Under the pieces are notes generated by a model. It saw only the letters and a list, made by a program, of their open reading frames with translations. It was not told where the DNA came from and made no database searches. Of a stretch of 6,295 nucleotides of DNA, positions 6,015 through 6,295 are shown piece after piece; position 1 is the first letter of the stretch; every line of letters begins with the position of its first letter. The position numbers and the translations under genes are program-made. Origin of the DNA: RH-AL1 sp964235705 (lineage in GTDB: Bacteria; Pseudomonadota; Alphaproteobacteria; Rhizobiales; Beijerinckiaceae); contig CAXSDP010000142.1 of the NCBI GenBank assembly GCA_964235705.1, positions 1 through 6,295 of the forward strand. Reading direction: 5' to 3'.

Positions 6015-6032
6015 TATACTTGATCTTCAAGT
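6015..6032 (+). promoter_or_regulatory. TATACT hexamer overlapping an inverted repeat; candidate promoter/operator
   Basis: TATACT (6015-6020) matches five of six -10 consensus bases. It overlaps a perfect inverted repeat, ACTTGA-TCT-TCAAGT (6018-6032), so a dimer bound there would block the -10 and start region. No good -35 lies at the expected distance (TTCCGG at 17 bases). A second TATACT occurs at 5951-5956. The site is about 20 bases before the TTG of the next reading frame. The symmetry is certain; the function is inferred. Confidence 0.35.
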
Positions 6033-6051
6033 TCATGTGCGGACGAACGCG

Positions 6052-6295
6052 TTGACCGAGATCACCGACCTTCGAAGACGTTACGACGCCGAGCGGCGAC
6101 ACGAGCCATTCCATGCCCTGCCCGAGTTCGGCGACGAGGGCCTGATGCTCGGTCGCGGGTGCCGGCTCGCGCGCATGCCCGCGAGCGACGAGGCTCGCCT
6201 CGGCGGCGGCGATGGGCGTTTCGACGATGGGCGGTTCCTGGTGCTCCTATCGGCGGTCCACGGCCGCCCCATGTCTCCCCTCGTCCTCAAGCAAG
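6052..6295 (+). CDS. Unrecognised protein, N-terminal part, cut by the window edge
   Basis: The frame stays open to the end of the window and shows 81 residues. It begins with a highly charged stretch (TEITDLRRRYDAERRHEPF), then EFGDEGLMLGRGCRLARMP, a glycine/aspartate-rich piece (LGGGDGRFDDGRF) and a hydrophobic LVLLSAVHG. Most codons end in G or C, as in the real genes here, which is the main reason to believe it. The TTG at 6052 follows GGACGA by five bases; a GTG at 6037 in the same frame is the alternative start. I do not recognise the family and see no nitrile hydratase catalytic motif in this part. An overlapping minus-strand frame (6081-6290) is arginine- and serine-rich, as mirror readings of GC-rich genes usually are. 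Confidence 0.5.
   Translation, partial: MTEITDLRRRYDAERRHEPFHALPEFGDEGLMLGRGCRLARMPASDEARLGGGDGRFDDGRFLVLLSAVHGRPMSPLVLKQ

Noticed and set aside
5964..6023. Short open frame (19 residues) as a leader peptide between the two TATACT boxes
   Set aside because: No ribosome binding site precedes it, it has no run of regulatory codons, and no attenuator hairpin follows.
1..6295. tRNA, rRNA, CRISPR array, insertion sequence or phage attachment site
   Set aside because: No cloverleaf or rRNA signature, no spaced direct repeats beyond the single 2 x 18 tandem and the 55-bp gap duplicate, and no transposase or terminal inverted repeats were seen.

Overview
The window reads as chromosomal DNA from a high-GC alphaproteobacterium. 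HslV and HslU are of the alphaproteobacterial kind: HslV carries a short propeptide before its catalytic threonine, and HslU has the GPTGCGKT Walker A. The outer-membrane barrel has the AADLP...FTWTGLY N-terminus common in Hyphomicrobiales. A Methylobacteriaceae-like host is plausible but is inferred from family resemblance, not shown.

Layout, left to right. Bases 1-453 hold no convincing gene, only a 17-bp perfect palindrome. A plus-strand outer-membrane beta-barrel gene follows (454-1305). Bases 1306-1842 separate it from the convergent hslU; this stretch has no intact gene, but three blocks of protein-like reading suggest a decayed one, with an 18-nt tandem duplication near its end. The minus strand then carries a compact operon, transcribed right to left: hslV (protease), a polytopic membrane protein, and hslU (ATPase unfoldase). 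Its junctions overlap by one base (TGATG) and four bases (ATGA), so the membrane protein is translationally embedded in the HslVU operon. A good sigma-32-type promoter lies just upstream of hslV, fits heat-shock control and helps fix the hslV start.

Divergent from hslV are two small plus-strand genes overlapping by GTGA. They correspond to the N-terminal and C-terminal halves of a nitrile hydratase beta subunit, the split arrangement known from the beta and alpha subunits of thiocyanate hydrolase. No metal-binding catalytic subunit is visible in the 388 bases after the pair. The first of these genes is broken in this record by a run of 100 Ns. The 55 bases before the gap are repeated exactly after it, so the gap is most likely two overlapping contig ends that were not merged. 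Collapsing it restores one 157-residue reading frame from a TTG start with a strong Shine-Dalgarno.

The right edge (5908-6295) has an AT-richer leader with a TATACT hexamer overlapping a perfect inverted repeat, then the start of an unrecognised gene that runs off the window. The most useful observations are the false gap, the membrane protein inside the hslVU operon, and the split nitrile-hydratase-beta pair without its catalytic partner. I found no convincing evidence of a wholly new system.
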